Of a DNA stretch of 64,000 nucleotides, positions 53,905 to 62,627 are shown one piece after another (position 1 is the first letter of the stretch; every line of letters begins with the position of its first letter). The stretch is from Paenibacillus sp. JNUCC-31 (GTDB lineage: Bacteria; Bacillota; Bacilli; Paenibacillales; Paenibacillaceae), in the NCBI RefSeq assembly GCF_014844075.1, contig NZ_CP062165.1, positions 1,178,001 through 1,242,000 of the forward strand, in the 5' to 3' direction. The notes below the pieces were generated by a model. It saw only the letters and a list, made by a program, of their open reading frames with translations. It made no database searches and was not told where the DNA came from. Position numbers and translations under genes: made by a program.

Positions 53905-56238
53905 CTATTCCACAATCATTTTGGATATGCTAGTTTCCTTGATCGATTGTATGCTGATCCATGCTGTCAGTACGATCGTGCCTGCAAGCAGCAATGGGCA
54001 CAAAATATAAGCCTGCAGCGGGTTAACAACAAAAACAATATTCGAAGCACTAAACGTCGACATGATGCCACTGACCAGTAGCGGACCCAGTGTATTGGAT
54101 AATATCGTTCCAGCAACAACCCCAACAATCAATATGACAAGTGACATCACGACATACTTCAACTTGATCTTGGACAAGGCAAAGCCAAGACTTCTTAATA
54201 CAGCAATGTCATTGTTGTCCTTGGCTACTAACATCTGAAGGAACAGAGATGTAATCAAAATGGATATGAAGACACCGATGACCAAGGCCAGCATTGTAAC
54301 CAATTTCAATTGCTGGATGGTTCCTCCGAGCGTCTGATCCAGATATCCTTGAAGATCCGTTACTTTGGCTGGAGAGAAGGACGTCTCATACTCAGCTATT
54401 TTGGCAGCCATTTCCCCGCGATCTTTCAGATCCAGACTGACCACGTACCACAAAACGCTATCCTTGTTGTAGGGCAACAAAGCTTTCGCCGTTTTCCCAC
54501 CATTCGTAACGTCCTGGTATATGCCACTGACCGTCATCACCTGGTCCTTGCCATTAACCAGCAGGGTAAGCTGCTCACCTGTCTTCAGACCCAGCTCGCC
54601 GCTGTTTGCATCTGATAGCGCTATTTCATTCTCGGTTGTTGGCGCATTCCCGCTAACATAGGACAATGGAAAAATACTGAAATCCCCGGTTTCCACACTC
54701 AGATTGTCATAACTTCCTTCTGCATTCCGAACCTTGAACTGGCTCGTTACCAATGGGGAATACGTTTTGATATCATTATCATTTTGGATCTGGGCAACCA
54801 GACTGGCATAACGCTGCTCTACATCGTCTGTGTGCCTCAAGTCAATGCGAATATCGCTTTGTCCAACACCCATATAGGAAATAAAGCTTGGCGCCTGTAA
54901 AGTGTTCAGGAAGTTGACCGGCACAATCATGATAAATGAACTGACCACAAAGACGAATAATAACAATCGGAACATCTTTATTCGCTGTATGACTTCCTTC
55001 AGACCTAGAAAGACGGGTACGGAAGACCAGCGATTGCGGGACAAACTAAGCCGATTCCGAATGAGCTGAGTGTCTCCCAGGCTTCCGGTACGGAGAGCAT
55101 CCACCGCGGAGATGGAACGAAAACGCCGCAGTACCGTTCGACAGAACAGAACCACCATTGTGAATATCAATCCGGCTGCCACTAAAGGAATTGCAAAATG
55201 CAGCAGGGTTGCAGGCGCTTTTCCCATATACAACATAATGTTTGAAACGAATAGTCTGTTAACCCCGAGCGATGCAATGTAACCCAGCACGGAAGCTAAT
55301 CCGGCCATAAAAATATACTTCATCAGATACAGTCTCTTGATATCCTTCTCGGCGATACCAATCGCTTTCATGACACTGATCTCACGATAATCCTCTTCGA
55401 TGGTCGCCAGCATCGTGAATCGGATGCAGAGCATCGCGATCAGGATCAGCACAAGACTGACCAGAATAATGACGGCTGCAATAACTCCGTCGGTCATGGC
55501 ATTCAATACCTGGAACAGCCCGTAGGTTACAACTGGCCCGGCATTGGGAAGCCCGGCATTTTGGTAAGCCTGGGTGAAATCTCCCGTCTGTCCGGGATCA
55601 GTCAACCGAAACTCAATGAGATACTCCATCTCCCCGATGCTCTGCTTCAGTTCCTGCAAATTCCCTGAACTCACAATAAAACGTTTGGAGTGGACAACCG
55701 ACGGATTCATCTGAGCATCACGGACAAAATCAACAATCGTATAGGAACGCTCAAACTGTCCATTACCTACCCGGACCTGATCACCCACATTCAATTTGTT
55801 TTGCTGCATGTAATATACCGGTACTGCGATCTCGCCGTCGTTAACCTGTATAATCTCACTGTTCAGATTCAACAAGTAGTCAAAACCCTGATTCTGTGTA
55901 ACAAAATCAATGTCCATAACGCTGTTTTTTTCAGACTCTGCTCCGAGAAACAGGTTAGAGCCGTCAATGTTGACCATCTCCACAATCTGATGCTGCTGGG
56001 CCATGGCATTTTCCTCGGCCCACGTGTTCACTTTGGCCTGATCGAGCTCTCCGGCATGCATTTGTACAAAGTGTGGTGTTTTGGATTCAGAGAACAGATA
56101 TTGGATGGAACTTGTCAGTTCCATAATCATTCGTGAACCCGAAGATACCAGCAAGGCGGCTAACAGTACAAAAATAAACAGTGCAGCGGTAATCCCTTTC
56201 TTTCTTGTCAAGTCGTTTCTCAGCATTCGTAGCAACAT
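53905..56238 (-). CDS. FtsX-like ABC transporter permease
   Basis: 777 residues, the large duplicated BceB/MacB-like layout: an N-terminal membrane helix, an extracytoplasmic domain (about 40-240), three membrane helices with FtsX character (GVIAAVIILVSLVLILIAML and following), a second extracytoplasmic domain (about 430-610) and a final membrane bundle (VTMLALVIGVFISILITSLF and later). The start at 56238 follows GAGAGGAG at 12 bases; an ATG at 56226 is an alternative. Forms a unit with the ATPase gene. Confidence 0.93.
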   Translation of the reverse strand: MLLRMLRNDLTRKKGITAALFIFVLLAALLVSSGSRMIMELTSSIQYLFSESKTPHFVQMHAGELDQAKVNTWAEENAMAQQHQIVEMVNIDGSNLFLGAESEKNSVMDIDFVTQNQGFDYLLNLNSEIIQVNDGEIAVPVYYMQQNKLNVGDQVRVGNGQFERSYTIVDFVRDAQMNPSVVHSKRFIVSSGNLQELKQSIGEMEYLIEFRLTDPGQTGDFTQAYQNAGLPNAGPVVTYGLFQVLNAMTDGVIAAVIILVSLVLILIAMLCIRFTMLATIEEDYREISVMKAIGIAEKDIKRLYLMKYIFMAGLASVLGYIASLGVNRLFVSNIMLYMGKAPATLLHFAIPLVAAGLIFTMVVLFCRTVLRRFRSISAVDALRTGSLGDTQLIRNRLSLSRNRWSSVPVFLGLKEVIQRIKMFRLLLFVFVVSSFIMIVPVNFLNTLQAPSFISYMGVGQSDIRIDLRHTDDVEQRYASLVAQIQNDNDIKTYSPLVTSQFKVRNAEGSYDNLSVETGDFSIFPLSYVSGNAPTTENEIALSDANSGELGLKTGEQLTLLVNGKDQVMTVSGIYQDVTNGGKTAKALLPYNKDSVLWYVVSLDLKDRGEMAAKIAEYETSFSPAKVTDLQGYLDQTLGGTIQQLKLVTMLALVIGVFISILITSLFLQMLVAKDNNDIAVLRSLGFALSKIKLKYVVMSLVILIVGVVAGTILSNTLGPLLVSGIMSTFSASNIVFVVNPLQAYILCPLLLAGTIVLTAWISIQSIKETSISKMIVE

Positions 56239-56566
56239 AAACGAACATGGCTCCTCTCATCTACATGTCGTTCCTATTCATCTGGAGTCAAATCATTCTG
56301 GACAAATATTATTTCAAATACATGTTTGATAACTAGAGGTTATGAGAAGTTGATTTGTTCAAAAATTTTTAAAAATAGGTATCACTCTCCCTGCTTTTCA
56401 TTTTGGAACGATTTTTTTCTCAATATGTACATTGGTGTAGATAATCAGATTATATATTCACTTAAATATTTGTCAATTAACATATTTTTTTCTATTTTTT
56501 TCTGATTGTTATCATCATCCATAATTACGAAATATTCCTGATGTCCAATATCATTTTATAAAAAAA
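56239..56566. other. AT-rich divergent intergenic region
   Basis: No gene seen. It lies between the start of the FtsX-like permease and the Rrf2 promoter and must hold the promoter of the ABC genes, but no clear -35/-10 pair stands out. Confidence 0.4.
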
Positions 56567-56603
56567 TTGACATCCATTCGTTTTGTAACTATTATAGTTA
56601 CAA
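56567..56603 (+). promoter_or_regulatory. Promoter with overlapping perfect palindrome, Rrf2 gene
   Basis: TTGACA (56567-56572), a 17-base spacer and TATTAT (56590-56595). The -10 box lies inside the perfect inverted repeat TTGTAACTA-TTA-TAGTTACAA (56583-56603), a good repressor site and most likely that of the Rrf2 protein encoded 16 bases on. Confidence 0.85.
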
Positions 56604-56618
56604 CGGTGGTGATCATCC

Positions 56619-57044
56619 ATGAAACAAATCAGCAGTCGCTTTTCCATTGCAGTTCATACGCTGTCCCTGGTCGCTGTTGTGCCCAATGAGTGCACTGGAG
56701 ATTATATCGCCAAAAGCGTGAATACGAATCCCGTGATTATTCGGCGGATCATGTCCAAGCTGAAACAGGCCGGCCTGATTGAGGTTAGACCCGGTGTCGG
56801 CGGTGCTTCCTTGTTGAAGGACCCGGCGGACATTACCCTTTTGGATATATATCGAGCTCTTGAGGTCGTCGAGGATGGGGAGTTGTTCAACTTCCACAAA
56901 CATCCGAATCCGAATTGTCCGGTTGGCAGCATGATCGAACAAACCTTGCGTGCCGAACTTATTGAGGCTCAGACAGCCATGGAGCAGCGCTTGAATCGTG
57001 TAACGATACAACAGATGATGGATCAGGTTCACGTCTCTGAATAA
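56619..57044 (+). CDS. Rrf2-family transcriptional regulator (YwnA-like)
   Basis: 141 residues. Winged helix-turn-helix at GDYIAKSVNTNPVIIRRIM and the wing AGLIEVRPGVGGASLL. Only two cysteines are seen (C29 in NECTG and about C107 in PNCPVG), so it lacks the three-Cys cluster of the NsrR/IscR type; it may sense redox through these Cys or act otherwise. The ATG at 56619 follows GGTGGTG. It is autoregulated by the palindrome in its promoter, and probably controls the next gene. Confidence 0.9.
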   Translation: MKQISSRFSIAVHTLSLVAVVPNECTGDYIAKSVNTNPVIIRRIMSKLKQAGLIEVRPGVGGASLLKDPADITLLDIYRALEVVEDGELFNFHKHPNPNCPVGSMIEQTLRAELIEAQTAMEQRLNRVTIQQMMDQVHVSE

Positions 57045-57067
57045 AAAAGCTCATTACGAGCTTTTTT
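57045..57067 (+). terminator. Terminator of the Rrf2 gene
   Basis: AAAAGCTC pairs with GAGCTTTT around ATTAC, then TTTTTAA; it starts at the stop codon. Confidence 0.87.
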
Positions 57068-57127
57068 TAAACCTTTCGTTGTAATCACACCTGTTATAAC
57101 ATCTACGATTACATCCATTCGTGTAGA

Positions 57128-57156
57128 TTGACATTTCAGATTAGTGTCGATACAAA
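57128..57156 (+). promoter_or_regulatory. Sigma-A promoter of the oxidoreductase gene
   Basis: TTGACA (57128-57133), 17 bases, TACAAA (57151-57156). Just upstream TGTAATC and GATTACA form a spaced inverted repeat, possibly a second Rrf2 target. Confidence 0.65.
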
Positions 57157-57181
57157 ACACACCCCATAGGAGGAAATATCA

Positions 57182-58039
57182 ATGAAAATTTTAGTTACGG
57201 GAGCAACAGGTCATTTGGGTTCACTCGTCGTAGACGCTTTGTTAAAAACGGTATCCGCTGGGGATCTGGCCGTAAGTGTACGGAGCCCGGAGAAAGCGGA
57301 AGCTCTTCGTGCTCAGGGCGTTGACGTTCGTCACGGTGATTTCGATCAACCGGAAACATTGGAAAAAGCGTTTGCTGGCGTGGACCGTTTGCTGCTCATT
57401 TCCACTGATGGTGACAATGAAACACGTATTCGCCAACATCAGACTGCCGTGGACGCTGCCCAGAAAGCAGGCGTTGGATTCATCGCTTATACCAGCGTTG
57501 TGAATGCGGAGAAAAACACCCTTTCGCTGGCTGAAGTACATCGCGCCACAGAACAGGCTATCCGCGAATCCGGCATTCCTTATTCCTTCCTGCGTAACAA
57601 CTGGTACCTGGAAAATGAAGCAGGCAGTGTTCAAGCAGCTTCCCAGGGCGCACCTTGGGTGCATGCAACGAACGCCAGCCAAGTCGGCTGGGCTACTCGC
57701 AGCGATTATGCTCATGCTGCTGCTGCTGTTCTTGCTGGGGAGAAACATGAAAATACCGTATATGAGCTGTCCGGCAAATTGCGTACTCAGGCTGACCTGG
57801 CTGCCATTGTTGGTGAAGTGCTGGGACAGGAGATCAACGTACAAAACGTGGACGATGCCGCTTACGCGGATATCATGAAAGGTGCAGGTCTGCCTGACTT
57901 TGTAGTCTCCATGCTCGTAGATATGCAAAGTGCCATCCGTGAAGGTGCACTGGCTGTAGCAAGCGACACATTGGAGAAATTACTTGGCCGTCCGGCTCAA
58001 CCATTGAGCGAAGGTGTTAAAGCGATTTTGGGCAAGTAA
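57182..58039 (+). CDS. NAD(P)-binding SDR-family oxidoreductase, NmrA/QorB-like
   Basis: 285 residues. Rossmann N-terminus MKILVTGATGHLGSLVVDAL (TGxxGxxG), a RHGDFDQPETLEKAF segment, YTSVVNAEKN, and YSFLRNNWYLEN, typical of NmrA-like and quinone-reductase-2-like proteins. No full Tyr-xxx-Lys catalytic pair is evident, so it may sense or reduce quinones. It begins with AGGAGG upstream and follows the Rrf2 gene, as in the B. subtilis ywnA-ywnB pair, suggesting a redox or quinone response. Confidence 0.88.
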   Translation: MKILVTGATGHLGSLVVDALLKTVSAGDLAVSVRSPEKAEALRAQGVDVRHGDFDQPETLEKAFAGVDRLLLISTDGDNETRIRQHQTAVDAAQKAGVGFIAYTSVVNAEKNTLSLAEVHRATEQAIRESGIPYSFLRNNWYLENEAGSVQAASQGAPWVHATNASQVGWATRSDYAHAAAAVLAGEKHENTVYELSGKLRTQADLAAIVGEVLGQEINVQNVDDAAYADIMKGAGLPDFVVSMLVDMQSAIREGALAVASDTLEKLLGRPAQPLSEGVKAILGK

Positions 58040-58110
58040 GTTTTGGGTACGAAAACTCTCCAGTTTCGAACTCTCTCTCTGTATACATAGAGGAGAAGTA
58101 ATGGAAATCA

Positions 58111-58150
58111 AAAAGGGACACATCAACGAATGTTGAATGTGTCCCTTTTT
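58111..58150 (+). terminator. Terminator of the oxidoreductase gene
   Basis: AAAAGGGACACA pairs with TGTGTCCCTTTT, with an inner CAAC/GTTG stem, followed by T's. Confidence 0.87.
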
Positions 58151-58287
58151 GTGCAGTTAAGAACTGTAACGCTATCTGGAAGCTGAACAGATCACTTATA
58201 CAAGTGCATGTCTTCAAACCCACTGAAAGCGGAAGCCGACCTGAACGTGTCAGGGCATGGCATCTTGAATGTACAAGTAAGCGAGCA

Positions 58288-58481
58288 CTAACGAACCGGA
58301 GACGTCTTATTCAGGGATTTGAAGTGTATACAGAAAACTAAGAAACCTGAGACACGCTATATCAGAATAAACAGCCGTTTACAGCGTTTTTGTCAGGAAA
58401 TTCAGGAAATAACGTGTCTGAGGTTCCTTACTTTTTAGAAAGAGTATCTGAAGGCGAAATAAGACGTCCTGAGTTCCTTAG
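58288..58481. repeat. Intergenic F-F-R-R repeat element, copy B
   Basis: Same four-part layout as copy A: forward motifs begin at 58288 and 58338, reverse motifs end at 58431 and 58481. The inner pair spans 94 bases, exactly as in copy A. Copy B aligns with A along its full length when reverse-complemented. It lies between convergent genes, and the surrounding 58040-58520 has no gene. Confidence 0.8.
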
Positions 58482-58520
58482 AAAAGGGTCTACTAGCTGG
58501 CTTGGACTTCGAGACAGTGA

Positions 58521-59057
58521 TTATTGCTGGATGTAACGTGCCGGGATATGATCGGCCAGCCAAATATTTTCGTTTCCATGATAAAAGAGTATTCCGTCTT
58601 TGGCCGCTTGATTGGCATTAATTTTCAGTATTACAGGCTGGTCATCACGTCTTTTTCCCACCTGTTTGGCGGTATCGATATCTGCGGACAGATGTACATA
58701 CTGCCTTTGTCGCGGTTGTAAGCCTTGTTCCATAATGGAAGCGACCGACCGCAATGGCGTACCATGATAGAGTATCCCCGGTGGATCGGCAGGTGTTTTG
58801 GAAATCTTTTGCGGAGTCGAATGACCATATAATGCCCGGATGCGGCCAGAACGGATCTCATGTCTCTTTTTCTCCGAGGCCTGAATCATCTGCTCCAGAT
58901 CGGCTTCCGTGACTTCCTTCCACTGTGGACTTTCATGTAAAGCCACTAACAATTGGGGAATCTCCACCCAGCCTTCTTCGTCCAGCTCTAACTCATATTC
59001 CCAAGGGGCGTGACGCAAGGCGTAAGAAAGTTCCTTGCTTAATTTCATCAGATCCAT
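58521..59057 (-). CDS. kptA: RNA 2'-phosphotransferase Tpt1/KptA
   Basis: 178 residues from the ATG at 59057 with GGGGAG upstream. The Tpt1/KptA family is recognised from the N-terminal LSKELSYALRHAPW (first Arg-His), then GWVEIPQLL, RIRALYGHST, LYHGTPLRSVASIMEQG and RQRQYVHLSADIDTAKQVG. In eukaryotes it removes the 2'-phosphate at the splice junction of tRNA; its bacterial substrate is unknown, though it can act on 2'-phosphorylated RNA or ADP-ribose-type molecules. It lies beside immunity genes and a nucleotidyltransferase. Confidence 0.92.
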   Translation of the reverse strand: MDLMKLSKELSYALRHAPWEYELELDEEGWVEIPQLLVALHESPQWKEVTEADLEQMIQASEKKRHEIRSGRIRALYGHSTPQKISKTPADPPGILYHGTPLRSVASIMEQGLQPRQRQYVHLSADIDTAKQVGKRRDDQPVILKINANQAAKDGILFYHGNENIWLADHIPARYIQQ

Positions 59058-59089
59058 TGCGATCATCTCCCCGATTTACGAATTCTCTT

Positions 59090-59530
59090 TTATCTCTCCG
59101 GTTGTACTGCCGCCAAAATCTCCTGAATGTTGCGAGCCAGCCCTTCATCGTCTTCCTGATTGAACTGGCGATGTCCATCAATTCCGCGATGAATAATCGT
59201 GTTCATCACAGGATGAACTTCACGATCAGAAGCCACCCGAATCAGGTCATCCGCAAAATCCACAGCCTGCTGCTCACTGTAGTTAAACGGCTTAATCAGC
59301 ATCCGGATGCTCAATGCATGAGCCTGCGGCTCCCCTAGTTGATCCCGATGGGTAATGCCATATACAGCGCCAAATCCAAAAGCAGCAATCACCTGACGCT
59401 CCAGTTCCGTTGTCTGTTCCAAAGGCGTACCAGTCAGTTCACAAATTTTGCCCACCATCTGCTCCAGCTCTGAAGCCGCCGCAGCCAAAATTACATCGTT
59501 AATATCTTCAGCGTTGATAAAATCAGTCAT
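59090..59530 (-). CDS. Imm48-like immunity protein
   Basis: 146 residues from the ATG at 59530 with GGAG upstream (59545 is the other start). AFGFGAVYGITHR and VHPVMNTIIHRGIDGH, together with ASDREVHP, match the Imm48 family of polymorphic-toxin immunity proteins as I remember it. No cognate toxin is next to it, so it looks like an orphan immunity gene. Overlap of 33 bases-scale spacing with kptA suggests a common transcript. Confidence 0.6.
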   Translation of the reverse strand: MTDFINAEDINDVILAAAASELEQMVGKICELTGTPLEQTTELERQVIAAFGFGAVYGITHRDQLGEPQAHALSIRMLIKPFNYSEQQAVDFADDLIRVASDREVHPVMNTIIHRGIDGHRQFNQEDDEGLARNIQEILAAVQPER

Positions 59531-59670
59531 GTTGTATTTCTCCATTTCTGAGCCGTATTGGATCCATTCTCTCAGACTCTATGAGAACATTGTATCGAAG
59601 TTTGGGTGTTCGTTTCAAATCCATTTGCAAATCCACAATCGATGTTTCAGGTTACTTGTAAATGAGAAGG

Positions 59671-60567
59671 CTATTTATGTGTAGTACAGCTGGGTAGATT
59701 TTCATATGCGTAACTATTAATCCCGGCGTGATTCATCGTTTGGCGCAGCTCCGAGACAAACTCCATAAAGTACACTTCAGGACTACGACTTCCGGCATAA
59801 TACTGTAGGTCATAATCGTAGTTTAACCTCGAATACACATCATGAAGATCGTCAACCAGTACCTTTTTCATATCCTCTTTGGAAATGGCTGGGTCAATAG
59901 CGCACTCGTTGACTAGCGTCTGTAGTGTCTCCTGGAGAGCTTGCTGATCGTATGACGGGTTAGACAACAGATGCTGCAAATCATACAAGTCTTTGAACCG
60001 TGGCCTCACTATCGTTTGATGTAGCTTCCATGCAATTTGAATGGAGAGTGGTACGGTGTGAGGAACCACAAAAGCTTCTCCAACCATGGGTTGGTACAGT
60101 AGAGCAACAGACTTCTCATTCAAGTCGAGGTTAAAGGATATATCCAGATGCAGCTCATCCTCATACATATCTTCTTTCCTTGGTTCACTATCAATATAAA
60201 AGGCAAGCTCCGTGTTCACCGTGGGAAAATCATCCGCCATCGCGTAGTCTATTCTGCGCCAAAAGGTATTCTCCCGAAAGCTTCGGAATACGATACCGTC
60301 ATTCAGATCCATCTCAGTTACCCGAATCATCCAATCTGTAAAAATTTCATTGGCTTCATCCTCGCTCTCAATTCGACCTGCATACAAAAAATCAATATCA
60401 TCAACATACCGAATACTTGGATTCTCCAAATACTGTCTGGTTAACAAGCTACCTTTTAATATAAATGGGTCATCTACTAGAGTGGCACGTTTCAATAAGG
60501 CTTCTAACACCACAATGAATCTCTCATCCTCATTTAAGAGGTGCATTTTTATGTTTTTTCCAGACAA
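59671..60567 (-). CDS. Nucleotidyltransferase, AbiEii/AbiGii toxin-like
   Basis: 298 residues from a TTG at 60567, which has GGAGGAG at good spacing; in-frame ATGs upstream (60588, 60600) have none. Features: FILKGSLLTRQYL, then YVDDIDFLYAG (the GS and DxD motifs of the nucleotidyltransferase fold), and KLHQTIVRPRFKDLYDLQHL, the AbiEii-type late Lys/Asp segment. AbiEii toxins transfer nucleotides to tRNA or other targets. The protein upstream is not a recognisable AbiEi antitoxin, so the partner relation is unproven. A phage-defence or toxin-antitoxin role is inferred. Confidence 0.75.
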   Translation of the reverse strand: MSGKNIKMHLLNEDERFIVVLEALLKRATLVDDPFILKGSLLTRQYLENPSIRYVDDIDFLYAGRIESEDEANEIFTDWMIRVTEMDLNDGIVFRSFRENTFWRRIDYAMADDFPTVNTELAFYIDSEPRKEDMYEDELHLDISFNLDLNEKSVALLYQPMVGEAFVVPHTVPLSIQIAWKLHQTIVRPRFKDLYDLQHLLSNPSYDQQALQETLQTLVNECAIDPAISKEDMKKVLVDDLHDVYSRLNYDYDLQYYAGSRSPEVYFMEFVSELRQTMNHAGINSYAYENLPSCTTHK

Positions 60568-60604
60568 CCGTTCTCCTCCTCTATTCATCGTACTCAACAT
60601 CCGG

Positions 60605-61186
60605 TTAGATCCATCCACGATCCAATTCTTCCCGGCTATCGTAGATGCACAGTTCATATTGCTGTTTTAACAGTTCGATCTTGTTCATATGCAGAATGGC
60701 ATGAATCTTTTCAACTCTACGATAAAAATGTTCTGCACTTTCATATTCTCGGACCGTTACGAATCTAACTTTTCCATTCGCATTCAACGAGTTCCGTGAG
60801 ATATGTCCACCCGAGTCGGCGCATAGCTGCTTCAACTTAACCACATCATCAACATACACTTTACCGTGCCATTCGAAATAAGGCTTGGACTGTGGCAGCA
60901 AAGGCTGATCAAAATATGTCTCTTCTTTTGCGGGAATTTCCACTTTGGTCCGAACCACCGTGAATCCATTAACCCGGAATTTCGTGATAACCTCTTCAAT
61001 AACATCCTTTACTTCTTCATAATCCGTGCTATGTACAATGCCTGTGATCATCGGTTGATTGATATATTCACCTTGGTCCAAGACGATTAACACGGGCTTC
61101 ACGTTCTCTTCATTACAGATGTTGATAAAAGTTTCCTTCTCATTCTGCTTCAGATCACTCATGGTTACATGATATTCAAATTCCAT
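60605..61186 (-). CDS. Unknown protein paired with the nucleotidyltransferase
   Basis: 193 residues. ATG at 61186 with AGGAAGTGA upstream. It is soluble, with an N-terminal part (EFEYHVTMSD, PVLIVLDQGEYINQPMITG) and a C-terminal part with RFVTVREYESAEHFYRRVEK, ELLKQQYELCIYDSREELD and GW at the end. I do not recognise the family. It ends 37 bases before the nucleotidyltransferase start, so the two are surely co-transcribed; an antitoxin or regulator role is a guess. Confidence 0.6.
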   Translation of the reverse strand: MEFEYHVTMSDLKQNEKETFINICNEENVKPVLIVLDQGEYINQPMITGIVHSTDYEEVKDVIEEVITKFRVNGFTVVRTKVEIPAKEETYFDQPLLPQSKPYFEWHGKVYVDDVVKLKQLCADSGGHISRNSLNANGKVRFVTVREYESAEHFYRRVEKIHAILHMNKIELLKQQYELCIYDSREELDRGWI

Positions 61187-61360
61187 CGGGTCACTTCCTA
61201 ACTAGTTTTGGTCATCTATCAAAAGCTAGCTCTATCTTATCATCTTCTGATAATCGTTCAGCCACATCGTTTAAATCGAATTCTTTCAGATATTATTAAT
61301 GGACTATAGTCTACAGACATACAGTGAATTGACCACGTACTAACATGAACTAGATTAACC

Positions 61361-61834
61361 TTATTCATTTAGCATTTCAAAAAATTCTGATATATTATGA
61401 GCTACACTTTGTGTCACAGGAGAAAACTCCTCTGACTCTTCATGAAACCAAATAACTACAGTAGGCTCTTCTGTTTCTCTAAAATCTAAACAAATAAAAT
61501 CTCCTGAAAAAAGCGCTGCAATAGGAACTACATTCATTCCCACTAAATCTTCATTATCAGTTAATCTATCACCTATTTGTGTAATAGTAACTTCAATATC
61601 ATACCATCCATTAATAGGATCAGACTCACTGTCATTCAATATACAAAGAAATTTCTCAATTATATATTCACGCTGATTATAACTAAACTTATTCGCGATT
61701 GGCACAGCTCCATTATTTCCCTTCATAAAACTCCTATAAGTTTCAGGAAATGAAACTCTCAAGCTTCGCTCAACTACATCTAATAATTTATCGGTTGGCA
61801 ATGGAAAGACAATCGTATTAGCATCCAATCTCAC
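61361..61834 (-). CDS. SMI1/KNR4 (SUKH) family immunity protein
   Basis: 157 residues from a GTG at 61834 (GGGAG 8 bases upstream; the GTG at 61843 overlaps the site). SUKH core: LLDVVERSLRVSFPETYRSF, MKGNNGAVP and GDFICLDFRETEEPTVVIWF. SUKH proteins neutralise toxin nucleases of polymorphic toxins. Its start lies 12 bases after the stop of the broken toxin upstream, the standard toxin-then-immunity order, so that toxin is its probable partner. Confidence 0.88.
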   Translation of the reverse strand: MRLDANTIVFPLPTDKLLDVVERSLRVSFPETYRSFMKGNNGAVPIANKFSYNQREYIIEKFLCILNDSESDPINGWYDIEVTITQIGDRLTDNEDLVGMNVVPIAALFSGDFICLDFRETEEPTVVIWFHEESEEFSPVTQSVAHNISEFFEMLNE

Positions 61835-61846
61835 CTTTTTCACTCC

Positions 61847-62389
61847 CTATTCATATCTTTTGGCATGCACCCAACCACCTGGGACTCTTCCACCTTGATG
61901 ATTTATGGAATTATGCATACCAAAAGGACTAATTCCATTCTACCGTCAATTTCAGTTTGTTCCAGGTGGTCGTTTCCCACTTGGAAGTTGTGAATCAAGC
62001 CATTGGAACTGTTTAGGATCAGTCTTCTTCCAATAATCTTTAGGCAACTGTAAAATAACAGGTTTGCCATCAATCTTTATGATTAAATCAGCTTTCTCAA
62101 AATCGGGATATCTTGTACAAAGCTTCATAGGTACATCAGGTATTTTTTCCAGTTCTTTCGCGCGTTCTCTAATCAACTTAATCTGCTTCTGAGTCAAAGA
62201 ATCCCCACCCGGTATATTTCTCCATTTCAAAGGGGCATTTGAATTAACTTTCTCCGCGTAAACTGTAGTATAGTCATCTAATACTTCATCAAACTTCTTA
62301 TTACCTGACAAGAAATTGTCAATGTTTTGTAAATGGGGTGGTTTACTTCCACAATCTTTTTTCCAATTACCACCATTATATCAACTTGC
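61847..62389 (-). pseudogene. Broken toxin C-terminal domain, HNH-like nuclease
   Basis: The frame opens after a TGA near 62390 (YNGGNWKKDCGSKPPHLQNI) and runs without Met; a TTG at 62311 allows translation of 119 residues to a stop at 61952 (RPPGTN). After it the same frame has TGA, TGA and TAG within 15 bases, then re-opens as GISPFGMHNSINHQGGRVPG and WVHAKRYE, stopping at 61847. In the +1 frame between, EIDGRMELV is readable. Two compensating indels thus restore an HNH-toxin-like core: PPGTN, EIDGRMELV, then MHNSINHQGG. Probably a decayed polymorphic-toxin tip lacking its N-terminal delivery part; sequencing error is the alternative. Confidence 0.7.
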
Positions 62390-62434
62390 CTGACGCTCTG
62401 TTTTCAGAAAAAAAGGAGAAAACGAGGAAAACAA

Positions 62435-62477
62435 AAAACAGGTCAATCATGGTGGTATATGACCATAATCACCTGTT
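62435..62477 (-). terminator. Terminator after the pentapeptide-repeat gene
   Basis: AACAGGTGATTATGGT pairs imperfectly with the complement at 62437 and after; the minus strand continues CTGTTTTTTGTTTTCC. The stretch 62478-62627 shows no gene. Confidence 0.65.
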
Positions 62478-62627
62478 CAATGTAAAGGAACAGCATTATT
62501 TAAGTTATAAAATTCATGCATTTGATGTGCGTACAAACATATTTAGTAAAACTTCATATGGGGCTGATAAGGGTTAAGTCTGATTGAGCATTGCTACCCA
62601 TTCCACTCGGCACTGCAGCCAATCCTC

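Noticed and set aside
62338..62577. 79-codon plus-strand frame near the broken toxin
   Set aside because: No ribosome binding site, overlaps the terminator hairpin and the toxin remnant on the other strand.
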